A DNA stretch of 64,000 bases from contig URZW01000002.1 in the NCBI GenBank assembly GCA_900552555.1, positions 151,854 through 215,853 of the forward strand, given 5' to 3'. Each line of letters begins with the position of its first letter. The stretch's first letter is position 1. The position numbers and the translations under genes were made by a program. This DNA is from an uncultured Clostridium sp. (GTDB lineage: Bacteria > Bacillota > Clostridia > TANB77 > CAG-508). The notes below the pieces were generated by a model, which worked only from the letters and a program-made list of their open reading frames with translations, was not told the DNA's origin and searched no databases. Below, one piece after another: positions 1 through 8,243 of the stretch.

Positions 1-2
1 TT

Positions 3-602
3 AAAAAATATAAACCAGAAAGCATATTAATACTTGGAACATCAGATGGTATGGTTCAAAAAATAGCAGCTAACTTAGGTTTACCAGAAATATGTGATAC
101 TACATATATTTCTGATGTAGCAACACAAGAAGAAATGGAAACAGCAAGAAGAATAAGGGTTACAGAAGGAAAACATGTAATACCAGTTCCAACATTTGAA
201 ATAAAAAAAGATTTTTCAGGATATTTATTAGACCCACTTCAAATCTTTAAAACAAAAGGCAGGGGAAAAGAACCATATATTTCAGAAAAATCTATAATTA
301 GACCAACATTTAGTTATATGGGAAAATTCACTATTTCTGATACTGTTTTTAGACAAATTATAGAGTATTTGGCTTCTAAAACAATTGAGATTCACAAGGT
401 TCAAAAGATTAGAGTTGATAATTTTGGTGAGGGTGTTAAGTTGTATATGGAAGTTACTGTTGTTTATGGATTTAATGTTGTTGATGGAATTAATGAGTTT
501 AAGGCTAAGGCTAAAAAGGAGATTGAAAAATTGACTGCTATGAATGTTGAGGAGTTTGAAGTTGTAGCAAAAAATGTATATATTCCAAAGGAAAATTTAT
601 AA
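3..602 (+). CDS. Asp23/Gls24-like protein, 3' part only
   Basis: The frame is open from the left edge of the window, so this is the C-terminal 199 residues of a longer protein; the first internal ATG is at 51. The first visible part contains a glycine-rich stretch, ILILGTSDGM, whose fold I cannot name. The last third (KIRVDNFGEGVKLYMEVTVVYG onward, ending EFEVVAKNVYI) looks like the alkaline-shock Asp23/Gls24 fold, a cytosolic protein found near the envelope in Firmicutes. The two halves together suggest a composite protein. The function is not established here; the Asp23-like call is moderate because only part of the gene is visible. Confidence 0.5.
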   Translation, partial: KKYKPESILILGTSDGMVQKIAANLGLPEICDTTYISDVATQEEMETARRIRVTEGKHVIPVPTFEIKKDFSGYLLDPLQIFKTKGRGKEPYISEKSIIRPTFSYMGKFTISDTVFRQIIEYLASKTIEIHKVQKIRVDNFGEGVKLYMEVTVVYGFNVVDGINEFKAKAKKEIEKLTAMNVEEFEVVAKNVYIPKENL

Positions 603-657
603 TTTTATAATTGAATGTTTAAACTTAATATTTTTTTATTTTTCGTTGCCCCATTCT

Positions 658-696
658 AAAAATTCTAATAAAAGTTTTTAACTTTTAAGAATTTTT
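658..696. terminator. Hairpin downstream of the Asp23-like gene
   Basis: AAAAATTCT plus TAAAAGTT pairs with AACTTTTA plus AGAATTTTT around a short T loop. It lies 55 bases after the stop codon. There is no clean U-tract after the stem, so it may be a weak terminator or a small interspersed palindrome. The following gaacggtcccc resembles the GAACCGTCCCC repeat seen near 34700 and 50560. Confidence 0.4.
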
Positions 697-792
697 GAAC
701 GGTCCCCCCGAATCACTTCAAAATAAATAAAATATTAAGTTCAAATAATAATTATAAAAAATAAATAATTTAATTGTGAAAGGAAAATAAAA

Positions 793-1389
793 ATGAAAAA
801 TATTTTGAAATCAATAGAAAGAGAAATTGTAAAGGGTGCAATTTGGATTTATTGCAAAGTTGTATATAGATTTGAATTAGTAGGAAAAGAAAACATACCA
901 AAAGAAGGACCGGTAATTATTTGCGGAAATCACAGAAGCTTTTTGGACCCACCATTAATGGAAGTAACAACAGGAAGATATACTAGATTTTTAGCCAAAG
1001 AAGAGTTAACAAAAAATAAATTTTTAGCTTATTTAGGAAAAGTATTTGATGCTATTTTAGTAAAGAAAGATTCAAAAGAAGTTGTAGCTTTAAAAGAGTC
1101 TTTGAAGACTTTGAAAAATGGTGATTGCTTGGCTTTATTTCCAGAGGGAACTAGAAATGGGCTAGCAAAAGGTGAGAAAGTTAAAGATGGTGCTGCATTT
1201 TTTGCTGTAAGAAGCGGTGCACCTGTTGTTCCTTGTGGTATAAAAGGCGGAACAAAAGGAGATTGGAAAGTTACTATTACTTATGGAAAACCACTTAATT
1301 TTAGTCAATATAAAGGTAGTAAAGATAAGGAAGTATTAGATAAAGTTACTGAGGAGATTATGAGTAATATTATTGAACTAACAAAATAA
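793..1389 (+). CDS. plsC: 1-acylglycerol-3-phosphate acyltransferase (PlsC family)
   Basis: A 198-aa acyltransferase that would acylate lysophosphatidic acid to phosphatidic acid at the inner membrane face. Visible motifs are the catalytic HxxxxD block (NHRSFLDP, near residue 48), the EGTR block (FPEGTRNG, near residue 116) and the later VPCGIKG segment. The N-terminus has a short hydrophobic stretch (AIWIYCKVVYRF) that could bind the membrane. The length is typical of small Firmicute PlsC. AAAGGAAAA precedes the ATG. It stands alone between two unrelated genes and is probably a single transcription unit. Confidence 0.9.
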   Translation: MKNILKSIEREIVKGAIWIYCKVVYRFELVGKENIPKEGPVIICGNHRSFLDPPLMEVTTGRYTRFLAKEELTKNKFLAYLGKVFDAILVKKDSKEVVALKESLKTLKNGDCLALFPEGTRNGLAKGEKVKDGAAFFAVRSGAPVVPCGIKGGTKGDWKVTITYGKPLNFSQYKGSKDKEVLDKVTEEIMSNIIELTK

Positions 1390-1441
1390 AAAGAAATCTA
1401 ATTAAGAAAAGCTTATAGTTAAAAATTTATAGCAAATAATA

Positions 1442-1470
1442 TTGAAAAAAAGAAATAAGTATGATATACT
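1442..1470 (+). promoter_or_regulatory. Sigma-A-like promoter
   Basis: TTGAAA at 1442-1447 and TATACT at 1465-1470 with a 17-base spacer. It would start transcription about 95 bases before the hypothetical gene at 1571. Confidence 0.55.
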
Positions 1471-1570
1471 AATTTAGGTTACATAATTCAAATGTTGCTA
1501 TAATTAATGCAGCGAAAGGAGGGTAGTATAATAGTTATATACCAAAAATAAAACTAAAGGAGACCAAGTA

Positions 1571-1987
1571 ATGATAAGAAATGATGCTAAACAACTTAAG
1601 GCTGAACAAAGAAGAAAAGAAGCGCTTGAAAAACAGACAATAAAATCAAGAGAAATAATCAAACTTTTCTTAGTACCAAGATATATACATGTTTTAAATG
1701 AAATTTTCAAAAATGAAAAATTCAGTGTTGATACATTAAGAAAACAATTTGATGTTATAGACTGTAATACGCTTCCAGAAGTTCTAAGAGTACTTGATGA
1801 TGAAGCAATAATTTTTAACGAAGATACTGAAGGAACATATGAAACAAATGAGATATGGCGTATATATGTTATGATACGCCTTAGAACGAAAAAAATAGAG
1901 AATTGTCCTGAAAAAATCTTGAATTTATTATTAGACAAAGGCTTAATTTATGAAGTAGACAACAAAAAGTATAGTGTTGTGTTATAA
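1571..1987 (+). CDS. Hypothetical protein, possible winged-helix-like
   Basis: A 138-aa protein I do not recognise. The N-terminus is basic and helical (KQLKAEQRRKEALEKQ) and could be coiled. The rest alternates short helices and strands (FSVDTLRKQFDVIDCNTLPEVLRVL) in a way compatible with a winged-helix domain, but no family motif is clear. AAAGGAGA lies 9 bases before the ATG and a promoter lies at 1442, so it looks like a real monocistronic gene. A hairpin at 2000-2034 follows it. The opposite strand is also open here but lacks a ribosome binding site. Confidence 0.7.
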   Translation: MIRNDAKQLKAEQRRKEALEKQTIKSREIIKLFLVPRYIHVLNEIFKNEKFSVDTLRKQFDVIDCNTLPEVLRVLDDEAIIFNEDTEGTYETNEIWRIYVMIRLRTKKIENCPEKILNLLLDKGLIYEVDNKKYSVVL

Positions 1988-1999
1988 CTTTTATACTAC

Positions 2000-2058
2000 C
2001 TACACCTAAGTACTCTATAAGTATTTAGGTGTAGATTTTCTTAATTAAGAAAATCTAC
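2000..2058. terminator. Two overlapping hairpins, one a perfect 28-bp palindrome
   Basis: The first hairpin (2000-2034) pairs CTACACCTAA with TTAGGTGTAG and is the likely terminator of the preceding gene. The second (2031-2058) is a perfect palindrome, GTAGATTTTC-TTAATTAA-GAAAATCTAC. They share bases 2031-2034, so the two full stems cannot form at once. Confidence 0.6.
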
Positions 2059-2181
2059 ATAGCTGTAACAAAATATAAAAATAAATTTCTTTAAACAATA
2101 TCTTGTAATTTAAAATTATTAGATGAGAAAAGAACAGAATACAAATATATAGAAAAATTATAATTAAGTATGATTATAATT

Positions 2182-2256
2182 GATTCAATAGCGTGAAATG
2201 TTCACATAATTTTAAGAATTGAATCCATTGACAAATTTTTAATTTAGTAGTATAAT
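2182..2256 (+). promoter_or_regulatory. typA promoter with upstream dyad
   Basis: TTGACA at 2228-2233 and TATAAT at 2251-2256 have a 17-base spacer, a full consensus sigma-A promoter. Just upstream, GATTCAAT (2182-2189) and ATTGAATC (2218-2225) form an inverted repeat enclosing a smaller one (GTGAA-atg-TTCAC, 2192-2204). The dyad abuts the -35 box and could be a regulator site. That role is inferred only from its position. The rest of 1988-2318 holds no credible gene. Confidence 0.65.
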
Positions 2257-2318
2257 TTTAAAGTTAAAAGAGAAAAAATAAAATAATATAAAAAATAAAT
2301 AAAGAAGGGGTAATAAAA

Positions 2319-4133
2319 ATGAACAACAAAAACATAAGAAACATAGCAATAATAGCACACGTAGACCACGGAAAAACAACACTAGTAGACGCAATGTTAA
2401 AACAAAGCCATGTATTCAGAGAAAACGAACAAGTACAAGAAAGAGTAATGGACTCAAATGACCAAGAAAAAGAAAGAGGAATAACAATTCTATCTAAAAA
2501 CACATCAGTAATGCACGGAGACATCAAAATAAACATAGTAGACACACCAGGACATGCTGACTTCGGAGGAGAAGTAGAAAGAGTTTTAAAAACAGTTGAT
2601 GGTGTTTTATTATTAGTAGACGCATTCGAAGGAGCAATGCCACAAACAAGAGAAGTTCTAAAAAAATCATTAGCATTGGGACTAAAACCAATAGTAGTAA
2701 TAAACAAAATAGATAGACCTGGAGCACAACCAGAAAAAGTTGTAGACCAAGTTATTGAATTATTTATAGAATTAAATGCAACAGACGAACAATTAGACTT
2801 CCCAGTAGTATATGCATCAGCAAAAAACGGAATTGCAAAAATGGACTTAGCAGATGAAGCAACAGATTTAACATGTTTATTTGAAACAATAATAAATACA
2901 ATAGAACCACCAAAATGTGATTTAGAAGGACCAGCACAAATGTTAGTATCTAACATTGATTATGACGATTATGTTGGAAGAATTGGTATAGGAAGACTAG
3001 AAAGAGGAACAATGAAAGTCGGAATGCCAGTTAGTATTTGTGGAAAAGAAGACAAAATAACACAAGGAAGAATTGCAAAATTATATACACATGTTGGTCT
3101 TAAAAAAGTTGAAGTTGAAGAAGTTGGAGCAGGTGATATCATAGAATTTGCAGGACTTTCAGACATCAACATAGGAGATACAGTATGTGATTTTGAACAT
3201 CCAGAAAAAATACCATTTGTAGACATTGACGAACCAACAGTAACAATGACATTTAGTGTAAATAATGGACCATTTGCTGGAAAAGAAGGACAATTTGTAA
3301 CATCAAGACATATAAGAGATAGATTATACAAAGAACTAGAAAGAAATGTATCATTAAGAGTAAAAGACGGAGAAACACCAGATTCATTTGAAGTATCAGG
3401 TAGAGGTGAGTTACATTTATCAGTATTAATCGAAACAATGAGAAGAGAAGGATTTGAACTATTAGTTTCAAGACCAAAAGTTATCTTCAAAGAAATTAAT
3501 GGAGTTAAATGTGAACCAATTGAACTATTAGTTGTAAATGTACCAGATGACTGCGTTGGAAATGTTATTGAAAAATTAGGAAGAAGAAAAGCAGAAATGG
3601 TTAACATGGAACCTGCAGAAGCTGGACATACAAAAATAGAATTCAGAATTCCTGCAAGAGGAATAATTGGATATAGAACAGAATTCCTTACAGACACAAA
3701 AGGTGAAGGAACAATGAATCATATATTTGACGCATATGAACCATACAAGGGAGATATCCAAGCACGTGTTAGAGGAACAATAGTTGCATTTGAACCAGGT
3801 AAATCAGTAACATATGGATTATACAATGCACAAGATAAAGGAGATTTATTCATAGGACCAGGTGTAGATGTTTATGAGGGAATGATTGTTGGTCTAAACT
3901 CTAGAGGCGAAGATTTAGCAATAAATGTATGTAAAGAAAAACACTTAACAAATACTAGAGCATCAGGTTCAGATGAAGCATTAAGATTAGTTCCACCAAT
4001 TCAAATGTCACTTGAAAAAGCTATAGAATTTATTCAAGATGATGAATTAGTAGAAATAACACCAAAATCTATTAGATTAAGAAAGAAAATATTAGACTCA
4101 AAAGAAAGAGAAAGAGCTAATAGAAATAAATAA
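2319..4133 (+). CDS. typA: Ribosome-associated translational GTPase TypA/BipA
   Basis: A 604-aa GTPase of the EF-G family that binds 70S ribosomes and aids growth under stress and ribosome assembly. The G-domain motifs are clear: AHVDHGKTT (residues 13-21, P-loop), the switch region RGITILSKN, DTPGHADFGGE (near 77) and NKID (near 129). EF-G-like domains and the TypA C-terminal domain follow, with GRGELHLSVL and the ARGIIGYRTEF block. The length is usual for the family. AGAAGGGG precedes the ATG and a consensus promoter lies upstream. The start is unambiguous. Confidence 0.97.
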   Translation: MNNKNIRNIAIIAHVDHGKTTLVDAMLKQSHVFRENEQVQERVMDSNDQEKERGITILSKNTSVMHGDIKINIVDTPGHADFGGEVERVLKTVDGVLLLVDAFEGAMPQTREVLKKSLALGLKPIVVINKIDRPGAQPEKVVDQVIELFIELNATDEQLDFPVVYASAKNGIAKMDLADEATDLTCLFETIINTIEPPKCDLEGPAQMLVSNIDYDDYVGRIGIGRLERGTMKVGMPVSICGKEDKITQGRIAKLYTHVGLKKVEVEEVGAGDIIEFAGLSDINIGDTVCDFEHPEKIPFVDIDEPTVTMTFSVNNGPFAGKEGQFVTSRHIRDRLYKELERNVSLRVKDGETPDSFEVSGRGELHLSVLIETMRREGFELLVSRPKVIFKEINGVKCEPIELLVVNVPDDCVGNVIEKLGRRKAEMVNMEPAEAGHTKIEFRIPARGIIGYRTEFLTDTKGEGTMNHIFDAYEPYKGDIQARVRGTIVAFEPGKSVTYGLYNAQDKGDLFIGPGVDVYEGMIVGLNSRGEDLAINVCKEKHLTNTRASGSDEALRLVPPIQMSLEKAIEFIQDDELVEITPKSIRLRKKILDSKERERANRNK

Positions 4134-4149
4134 TTGGGAATGATATATA

Positions 4150-4461
4150 ATGTCTACGTACAAGAAAAAACTAAGATATAAGCCAGGAACTGAATCAATA
4201 AAAGCTGCAACTCAGGTTCATGATGACAATAGAGTGATTTCTGATGATGGAAAAAATAGAAAATATATTTTGCAAAAAATAAAAAAATTAATAAAAGAAG
4301 AAATGCCTGAAGAAAAAATTGTTGAGGAAATTCTTAAAGATGATGTTATGAAAAAATTTGAATATTTAAAGAAAATAAATCCTGACATAAAAGTATTTGT
4401 TGAAAACTGGGTAAATGATGCCATAAATAAGAAAAATAAAAAAGAAGAACGAGAAAAATAA
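4150..4461 (+). CDS. Hypothetical protein, lysine/glutamate-rich
   Basis: A 103-aa charged protein of unknown function, 16 bases after typA and probably cotranscribed with it. The N-terminus (MSTYKKKLRYKPGTESIK) is basic. The middle is a predicted helix rich in K and E (ILQKIKKLIKEEMPEEKIVEEIL). The C-terminus is KKNKKEEREK. There is no membrane segment or signal. The ribosome binding site (TGGGAAT) is weak, which would suit coupled translation. A hairpin follows at 4460-4491. It has no recognised family. Confidence 0.65.
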   Translation: MSTYKKKLRYKPGTESIKAATQVHDDNRVISDDGKNRKYILQKIKKLIKEEMPEEKIVEEILKDDVMKKFEYLKKINPDIKVFVENWVNDAINKKNKKEEREK

Positions 4462-4491
4462 AAGGTTAGGCTTATATAAGTTTAACCTTTT
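4460..4491 (+). terminator. Hairpin after the typA unit
   Basis: AAAAGGTTA pairs with TAACCTTTT across a 14-base loop. The T-run is short, so termination may be partial. Confidence 0.5.
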
Positions 4492-4545
4492 GAGTTTATG
4501 CCATATAAAAAATGATAAGCAAGGTTGAGAGGAATGAAGATAAAA

Positions 4546-5133
4546 ATGAATAAACAAGAATTAGAAAAGATAAAGAAAAAAGCATTAGAAGACCACATAC
4601 CAATAATAATGGATGATACTTTAGAGGTAATTGAAAAAGAATTAAAAGAAAATCCTCCAAAAAAAATATTAGAAATAGGTGCAGCAGTAGGATATTCTGC
4701 AATGTGTTTTTCAGAGTTCTTAGCAGATGATGGTAAAATAGATACAATTGAAAGAGATGAAGAAAGAATAAAAGAAGCAAAAGAAAACTTCAAAAAAGTA
4801 GGTGTTGAAGATAAAATTCATCTTTATGAAGGTGATGCAGTAGAAATATTACCTACCTTAAATGAAAAATATGATATGGTATTTATAGATGCAGCAAAAG
4901 GAAAATACCCATTTTTCTTGAAAGAATCTTTAAGAATGATAAATAGCGATGGTATCATTTTTGCAGATAATATTTTATACAAGGGTTATGTTATGAGTGA
5001 TTATAATAAACATAAACAACGTACAGCTGTAAGAAATTTAAGAGAATATATAAAAGAAGTTTCTGAAAATCCAAATCTTGAGACAGAAATTTTGGAAGTA
5101 GGAGATGGTTTAGCAATAAGCAGAATAAAATAA
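4546..5133 (+). CDS. trmR: Class I SAM-dependent O-methyltransferase, probable TrmR
   Basis: A 195-aa methyltransferase of the catechol O-methyltransferase-like family (B. subtilis YrrM/TrmR). Visible are the SAM-binding loop ILEIGAAVGYSA, the acidic ribose-binding IDTIERDEER, and the metal/substrate region FIDAAKGKYPFF followed by FADNILYKG. In B. subtilis TrmR methylates 5-hydroxyuridine at tRNA position 34, made by the peptidase-U32 proteins TrhP. A U32 gene lies 1 kb downstream, which supports this role over a small-molecule methyltransferase. The start is uncertain: TTG at 4525, ATG at 4534 and ATG at 4546 are in frame. I chose 4546 because GAGAGGA lies 12 bases upstream of it. Confidence 0.8.
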   Translation: MNKQELEKIKKKALEDHIPIIMDDTLEVIEKELKENPPKKILEIGAAVGYSAMCFSEFLADDGKIDTIERDEERIKEAKENFKKVGVEDKIHLYEGDAVEILPTLNEKYDMVFIDAAKGKYPFFLKESLRMINSDGIIFADNILYKGYVMSDYNKHKQRTAVRNLREYIKEVSENPNLETEILEVGDGLAISRIK

Positions 5134-5152
5134 AAAATTATAGTATAAAAAA

Positions 5153-5190
5153 CAGACACATCAAAATAAAAATGATGTGTCTGAAATTTT
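5153..5190. terminator. Bidirectional rho-independent terminator
   Basis: CAGACACATCA pairs perfectly with TGATGTGTCTG and is followed by AAATTTTTT. It separates trmR from the convergent alarmone-synthetase gene and can serve both. Confidence 0.85.
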
Positions 5191-6054
5191 TTAGAAAGTT
5201 CGACCTTTTTGTATGATTTGAAAAGGTTTTTCTAAGCCAATGTAATCAAAAAGAGTACCATCTGAGACAGCATAACCATTTATATGTACTTTTGTACGGT
5301 CAAATTCTATTTCTGTACCAGAATACTTAGAATTCTTATAAAAATCATGTCCAGCTGTAGAATGACTTTCTGCATGAATATGCATAGAAATGGTTCTACT
5401 TTGGATTTCAATGCACCTTCCAAGATAATCACGAAATGCTACATGCAAAGACTGGTAACCAGTTGCCTTTGGATGAATAATATAATCCTTGACCAAATGA
5501 ATATTATCACTTGACAAATATGTTTTTGGTGGGATAACTATATCCGGAAAATTTTCTGGATTAAATCCTTCTGTCTGAAAAGTAGGTGTTGCTTCACAAG
5601 GAGTATATCCTTTAGAAATCATAAATTTTATTATATCATCCATAAGACTATAAAGAATCATTAAAGACTCTAAAGAATTATCAATAAACAAAGTAAATCT
5701 GAAAGCCAGTATATCTCTGAAATCATCTAAAGATTTATTTTGTTTTAAATATAATAACATTTTTTGATCACTACTAATAACTGCTTTTCTCCGTCCTTCT
5801 AAATAAAAAAGAAGTTTAGGATACCGATCTTTTGCAAATGAATACAACGAATCAATTAAGCTTCGAGTATTTGAAAGAAATTGATCATCAGTTAATACAT
5901 TATAATATTCTTTTAGTTTGTTAGCATGTAACATGTTTTCGGTTATGTTACTTTCATGCAGATCAGACGCATATTGTTGTAACAATTCTGGAAGAGTAGA
6001 ATAAGAATATAAATAATCAACGATGCTAATATTTTTTTTTGAATTTTTATCCAT
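5191..6054 (-). CDS. RelA/SpoT-domain protein, putative small alarmone synthetase
   Basis: A 287-aa protein with one (p)ppGpp synthetase domain and no HD hydrolase, TGS or ACT domain. Synthetase landmarks are EGRRKAVISS (near residue 86), the DDFRDILAFRFTLF strand (near 110), the G-loop-like HPKATGYQSLHV (near 195), and EIQSRTISMHIHAESH with a later FYK. The key positions look intact, so it could make ppGpp or a related product. It is longer and more divergent than RelP/RelQ. It is a minus-strand single gene wedged between trmR and trhP, has its own promoter (6103-6131) and terminator, and uses codons such as CGG that the neighbours avoid, which suggests acquisition. No adjacent antitoxin gene is visible. 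Confidence 0.8.
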   Translation of the reverse strand: MDKNSKKNISIVDYLYSYSTLPELLQQYASDLHESNITENMLHANKLKEYYNVLTDDQFLSNTRSLIDSLYSFAKDRYPKLLFYLEGRRKAVISSDQKMLLYLKQNKSLDDFRDILAFRFTLFIDNSLESLMILYSLMDDIIKFMISKGYTPCEATPTFQTEGFNPENFPDIVIPPKTYLSSDNIHLVKDYIIHPKATGYQSLHVAFRDYLGRCIEIQSRTISMHIHAESHSTAGHDFYKNSKYSGTEIEFDRTKVHINGYAVSDGTLFDYIGLEKPFQIIQKGRTF

Positions 6055-6102
6055 ATTTTGTCCTTTCTTAAATATAATTTTTTATACAGATTACATAAAA
6101 TT

Positions 6103-6164
6103 ATTATAGCACAAAATTAAAATAAATTCAAATTATTGACATAAAAGGGAAAAGTATATATAAT
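6103..6164. promoter_or_regulatory. Divergent overlapping promoters
   Basis: On the minus strand the -35 (TTGAAT) is at 6126-6131 and the -10 (TATAAT) at 6103-6108, 17-base spacer, for the RelA/SpoT-like gene. On the plus strand the -35 (TTGACA) is at 6136-6141 and the -10 (TATAAT) at 6159-6164, 17-base spacer, for trhP. The two -35 boxes are only 4 bases apart, so RNA polymerase binding at one should hinder the other. Confidence 0.75.
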
Positions 6165-6204
6165 ATTATATACAGAATTTAAAAAGAAAAAGAGGAAAAA
6201 ATAA

Positions 6205-7434
6205 ATGAAAAAAATAGAATTACTAGCACCGGCAGGGTCATTTGAAAAAGCAAAAACAGCATTTAAATACGGAGCAGACGCAGTATATTGTGGAACATCA
6301 TCACTATCATTAAGAACAAGAGCAGACATGGACAATGATGATTTAATAAAAACAATAAAATATGCACACAGCATAGGAAAAAGAGTACACGTAACACTAA
6401 ACATATTTGCATGGGACGATAAATATGAAGAAATAATAGAAATGGCAAAAATATTAAATGAAGTAAAACCAGATGCAATAATAGCGGCAGATGGAGGAGT
6501 AATAGAAACATTAAAACAATATGCACCAAATGTACCAATACATGTAAGTACACAAGCAAACATAGTAAGTTTACATGATGCAAATTTCTGGTACAAAAAT
6601 GGAGCCAAAAGAGTAATAATGGCAAGAGAAATAAACAAAGAACAATTAAAATACATAATGGAAAACAAGCCAAAAGACTTAGAGGTAGAAATGTTTGGAC
6701 ATGGCTCAATATGTTTCGCATTTTCAGGAAGATGCTTCTTAAGTGATTTTATGTGTGGAAGAAGTGCAAATTTAGGGGATTGCGCACAAAGTTGCAGATG
6801 GTCATATAACCTATATGCAGAAGAAAAAAATAATCCAGGACAATTATATCCAATAGAAGAAAGCGAACATGGAACAAGTATCTTCTCATCAAAAGACTTA
6901 TGCCTAATAAAAGAAATACCTGAAATAATAAATATGGGAATAGATAGCTTAAAAATAGAAGGAAGACTAAAAACAGAATATTATATAGCAAGTGTAATTA
7001 ATGTATATAGAAATGCAATTGATGATTACATGAAAGACCCAGAAAATTATGATTATACAAAATATATGAAAGAAATTGAAAAAGTAAAAACAAGGGAATT
7101 TACAACATTCTATTTTAATGATAGAAAGAACAAAGACATCCAAGATTTAAGTGGAAGACAATATAATGATAAATATGAATTTGGTGGAAAAATATTAAAA
7201 TATGAAGAAGAAAAATCAACAATAGAAATAAAAAATAAATTAATTGTTGGTGATACAATTGAAATAATAATACCAAATCAATTAGAACCAGAAACATTTA
7301 AAATAGAAAAATTATGGGATTATGAAACTGGAGAAGAAATAGATAGTATAAGCCCAGGAGTAAAAGGGCAAAAAGTATTTATGAAATTACCAATAAAATG
7401 TGAAGAAGGATGGATATTAAGAAGACAAAAATAA
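6205..7434 (+). CDS. trhP: Peptidase U32 family protein, probable tRNA uridine-34 hydroxylation protein TrhP
   Basis: A 409-aa U32-family protein. The family signature is the segment MFGHGSICFAFSGRCFLS (near residue 163) followed by a cysteine-rich part (MCGRSANLGDCAQSC) whose Cys residues are thought to bind an iron-sulfur cluster. The N-terminus (LLAPAGSFEKAKTAFKYGAD) is the usual TIM-barrel-like start. U32 members TrhP/YrrO and YegQ install 5-hydroxyuridine at tRNA wobble positions; a peptidase role is unlikely. The trmR-like gene upstream would methylate the product. AGAGGAAAA precedes the ATG. Smaller U32 paralogues exist, so the exact subgroup is an inference. Confidence 0.88.
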   Translation: MKKIELLAPAGSFEKAKTAFKYGADAVYCGTSSLSLRTRADMDNDDLIKTIKYAHSIGKRVHVTLNIFAWDDKYEEIIEMAKILNEVKPDAIIAADGGVIETLKQYAPNVPIHVSTQANIVSLHDANFWYKNGAKRVIMAREINKEQLKYIMENKPKDLEVEMFGHGSICFAFSGRCFLSDFMCGRSANLGDCAQSCRWSYNLYAEEKNNPGQLYPIEESEHGTSIFSSKDLCLIKEIPEIINMGIDSLKIEGRLKTEYYIASVINVYRNAIDDYMKDPENYDYTKYMKEIEKVKTREFTTFYFNDRKNKDIQDLSGRQYNDKYEFGGKILKYEEEKSTIEIKNKLIVGDTIEIIIPNQLEPETFKIEKLWDYETGEEIDSISPGVKGQKVFMKLPIKCEEGWILRRQK

Positions 7435-7468
7435 TTGTCAAAAGGGACGTCCCTTTTGACAACTTTTT
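7435..7468. terminator. Perfect palindromic terminator
   Basis: TTGTCAAAAGGGAC pairs perfectly with GTCCCTTTTGACAA (7435-7462), followed by a T-run. It is placed to end both trhP and the convergent DUF4364 gene. Confidence 0.9.
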
Positions 7469-8013
7469 TAGTTTTCATCTTCTAACAACAAATCCAATAT
7501 TTTAGGATAAATTTTAGAAGCATTTTTATTCCAATTATCAACTATTTTTTTTGCTCTTTCACGAGAACCTGCAAATGTTTTAACCTCAAAAATTGTTTCA
7601 TTTTTTTCTATAACTTTACACTTAATAGTATAATCATTTTCACTTCTAGGAATAAACTCAGCTATAATAGAAGTCTCATCAGCTATTGAAGAGAATTTTT
7701 TTTGAAAAACATTATCAGCCTTTAATTTTAATATTCCAGGTAATACATCAATTGTAAGAGAAAGTGCATTTTTTCCTTCACTTGTTATTTTTAGTACAGA
7801 TTCTTCTTCTTCATCTTTTGTGAACATTCCAACCAACTTTGAATCTGATAAATCTGTCAATACTTCTTTATAATAAAAATAATTAACATCATTTATAGAA
7901 GAAATAATTTTATATAAGCTATCATCTGATAAACCATTTGGTACTTGATTTAGAATATATAAAATTAATACTTTATTTTCAGCCAAAGCAGTTGTATTAT
8001 CTGAACTAGACAT
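7468..8013 (-). CDS. DUF4364 family protein
   Basis: A 181-aa protein starting MSSSDNTTALAENKVLILYI. The order of elements (ENKVLILYILNQVP, then LSDDSLYKIIS, then LKITSEGKNAL) matches the clostridial DUF4364 family, which looks like a winged-helix transcription regulator with an extra C-terminal domain. The start at 8013 is chosen because AAGGAG lies 9 bases before that ATG. An in-frame ATG at 8109 would add 32 residues with no ribosome binding site. The target is unknown. Confidence 0.8.
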   Translation of the reverse strand: MSSSDNTTALAENKVLILYILNQVPNGLSDDSLYKIISSINDVNYFYYKEVLTDLSDSKLVGMFTKDEEEESVLKITSEGKNALSLTIDVLPGILKLKADNVFQKKFSSIADETSIIAEFIPRSENDYTIKCKVIEKNETIFEVKTFAGSRERAKKIVDNWNKNASKIYPKILDLLLEDEN

Positions 8014-8094
8014 GTTATAACACTCCTTACTTAGTTTGTTTTTTTGAATTATATCATAAAAATTAGAAAAAGTAAAATTTTTTTTAATAATCTG

Positions 8095-8123
8095 TTTAAA
8101 ATTACACAAAATAGTTATATAAT
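8095..8123 (+). promoter_or_regulatory. Possible ldh promoter
   Basis: TTTAAA at 8095-8100 and TATAAT at 8118-8123 with a 17-base spacer. The -35 is poor, which would fit an activated or redox-controlled gene. The leader would be about 110 nt. A small open frame at 8044-8247 has no ribosome binding site and is not called. Confidence 0.45.
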
Positions 8124-8243
8124 ATTAAAGAGAAATAAAAATGTTAATAAATTTCAAAAACATTCAAAAAAAAGAGGACAAAAATTTGCATATATTAAAG
8201 TCCAAAAAAATTTCAGCAAACAAAAGGAAAGGGTGATATTAAT

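Noticed and set aside
1504..1938. Minus-strand open frame opposite the hypothetical gene
   Set aside because: No ribosome binding site; the plus-strand frame has a good site, promoter and terminator.
2264..2956. Long minus-strand open frame over typA
   Set aside because: It is a shadow of the typA reading frame; low stop density is due to codon bias.
5191..6054. toxSAS-type toxin with adjacent antitoxin
   Set aside because: No small gene is next to it in the same direction; the neighbours are housekeeping genes in the opposite direction.
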